Below are positions 62,402 through 64,000 of a DNA stretch of 64,000 bases, piece after piece. The DNA comes from Apodemus sylvaticus (taxonomy: Eukaryota; Chordata; Mammalia; Rodentia; Muridae). The DNA lies in contig NC_067472.1 of assembly GCF_947179515.1 (NCBI RefSeq), positions 201,212,068 through 201,276,067 of the forward strand, given 5' to 3'. Position numbers and translations under genes: made by a program. The number at the start of each line of letters is the position of its first letter. Positions within the stretch are counted from its first letter, which is position 1. The notes under the pieces were generated by a model. It did no database searches. It was not told where the DNA came from and was given only the letters and a program-made list of their open reading frames with translations.

Positions 62402-63973
62402 CTAAAGGAATAGAGCAGAGAGACTAAGCTGTGCAGAGAAATTAAAATGTCTAAATGAGTCCCTGAGGAAATGTGGACTCTGTAGTCACTGCTTTAGAAG
62501 TTACTGGTGTTTAATAAGGTACACCCTGAGATCCCACATCCATTTCCATTACTGAGACAGGAGAAAGAATATCAAAATTCTTCCATGAAACTGGCACATT
62601 CAGCAAACATTAGCAGCCTATAAGCATAGTTAATGTGACACAGTGCCAGTTGGTCATTTCAACACCCAGGAGGCATCAGATAGACCCACAGATCCTTGAG
62701 GAAACAGGATGGACTCCTGGACTTAAACTAGAAAAAAAATACAGTGATCTCAGTCTTTCATTCCCAATATTAATCTTTGCTCACATAGCACTTTTGTGTA
62801 TTGCTTACTGGGAGTTTACCACCTCACCTCAGACATCACTAGGCAATGAGAGGAGATACTGAGGGTGCTCAGTTCTAGGTGCTGATGAGCCCTGGGCACC
62901 TAGTCTCATGATGCACTGAAAGATGCTAGTAAACTGCTTCAACGCTCATGTCTGTCCAAGATTCAAGATTCACTGCCTTGTAAGAAACTATGCTTGAGAA
63001 GAGGATATGACCAGAAATTCAATCTGGGAAGCTGATGTATGGGAGAAAATGTGACAGTTTGGTAAGAGAGTCTTGTTTTTTGAAAAGGGAAGAAATGAGA
63101 GGAGATTTATTATGACCTCAAAAGGAAGCCTTCATTTTACTGGAAACCACCAATGGAAATCCAAGAGAACCCCTGTTGTAGTATGTGTACAACAAATGGA
63201 ATGCAAACTGTGGTGCCTCAACTCATCTATAAATCTAAGTTTTGTAGTTGTGGAACAGTAATTGATGTACCTACTAAACATTCAGTCTTCTGAAGATCAA
63301 TGAAATCATGTCCAGAAAACCACTCCCTAGTAGCTGAGCTCCTGTATATCTCCTTATATTCTGTTTCATTAATTTTAAGGCCAATCAGGATTAGTAAGAC
63401 TTTTCCATCTTCCCCTTACTAAAGTCAAAGCACCCTTGTCACTGAGGCTGTAAGAACTATTTCATGGTGACAGCTTTACAATCTATTTTTCACTCTTCCC
63501 ATGCAATACAATGAACAGTTTGGAGAAATCCCTAAGGATGGTTAACCACACAGAAGCCAGGTAGTCAACAATCCTCTGGTGACTGTGAAGCTACAGGAAT
63601 GCCTACCTCTCTCCCATAGAACTCAATAAGCATGGCCACCCATCAGAGACAAACCTGTGACTGTTTATATCAAGGGAGATTTGAAAATCAAAATAGCTAT
63701 CAATTCAGATACACACTGATTTTCAGCCCTCTTTTCTTCCACTACGAGCTGGACCTTGTGTGCCATTATATTTCCTTATTTATAACACCACCATTTTGGT
63801 CCTCATATCTTTGAATCACAAGAAAAAGTCTGTGTGGGCAGTGCCAGAAATCTGATGAAATAATAACATCCTCAAGTTCTATAGCTGTCAACAAAGAGGA
63901 AAACCCTGAATAGAAAAGCAGACTGAACAAAAAAAAGTTTTGGAGAAACGGAGTATAAACTGCAGGTTCTCAC

Positions 63974-64000
63974 GTGAGGAATTTGTGGTAGAGCACAAAG
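63974..64000 (-). pseudogene. Copy C exon e1, 3' end only
   Basis: Codons FVLYHKFLT end at CTCAC/gtgaga (donor 63968-63973), identical in layout to B e1. The rest lies beyond the window edge. Confidence 0.8.

Larger units (their letters stand above)
61060..64000. repeat. Duplicon C (partial, homologous to about 46195-49170)
   Basis: From about 61066 the sequence matches B from about 46200 closely, and more closely than A matches B, so C and B are the younger pair. Left of 61060 the homology stops, so the part of B carrying exons e5-e9 has no counterpart in this window next to C. The right end continues past 64000. Confidence 0.85.
61255..64000 (-). pseudogene. STAMBP-like copy C, exons e1 (partial) to e4, probably a pseudogene
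   Basis: Exons e4 61255-61562, e3 61979-62071, e2 62323-62401 and the 3' end of e1 from 63974 (FVLYHKFLT) match copy B closely. e2 and e3 are open with GT/AG sites (e3 donor gttagt). In e4 a single change turns the Lys codon after YGSQEK into TAA, and one extra base in the following G-run shifts the frame. The e5-e9 region is not found to its left within this window. It may encode only an N-terminal fragment, or nothing. The 5' part is outside the window. Confidence 0.82.

Overview
The window is rodent nuclear DNA, most likely rat (Rattus) or a close murine relative. It has no bacterial or viral gene organisation. The organism call rests on L1 elements whose 3' ends carry the G-rich 3'UTR and terminal TATATCGAATAAA tail that I associate with rat L1, on B1, B4/ID-like and B2-like SINE remnants, on a URR1-type DNA transposon remnant, on long CA/GA/TA microsatellites, and on a processed ribosomal-protein pseudogene.

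The only host protein-coding content I can reconstruct is a family of STAMBP (AMSH)-like sequences on the minus strand. STAMBP is a JAMM-family K63 deubiquitinase that acts with STAM and ESCRT on endosomes. There are three diverged copies. Copy A lies in a duplicon of about 1-19050. Copy B lies in about 36770-50285. Copy C lies in about 61060-64000 and runs off the right edge. I placed nine coding exons by homology, splice sites and phase: e1 MIT-like domain; e2 and e3 rest of the N-terminal helical region; e4 low-complexity linker; e5 to e9 JAMM domain. In copy B all nine are open and join in phase to 405 codons, close to the 424 residues of human STAMBP. The start exon of B has lost its ATG, one donor is GC, and the catalytic glutamate aligns with glutamine. 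Copy A has the likely start exon intact, but almost every later exon is damaged, one of them by an L1. Copy C keeps e1-e3 and has a nonsense codon in e4; its e5-e9 are not in the window.

The most distinctive object is at 10122-14437 inside exon 4 of copy A: a chimeric retro-insertion in which a full-length U6 snRNA copy (one mismatch) is fused 5' of a truncated L1 with a nearly intact ORF2 (1275 codons in one frame, three nonsense codons). It is bounded by perfect 14-bp target-site duplications. Other L1s are a nested L1-in-L1 at 17600-18610, older 3' fragments at 20812-22168 and 28147-28700, a fragment with a 43-bp duplicated flank at 41488-42137, a long element with an in-frame 933-base internal deletion at 50655-53610, and an old plus-strand copy at 54585-58905 with a displaced internal duplication.

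The intervals 19050-36770 and 53610-61060 are mostly repeat-rich or unassigned noncoding DNA. They include an RPL36 processed pseudogene at 23545-23930 and a large GA/GACA simple repeat at 59374-59560.
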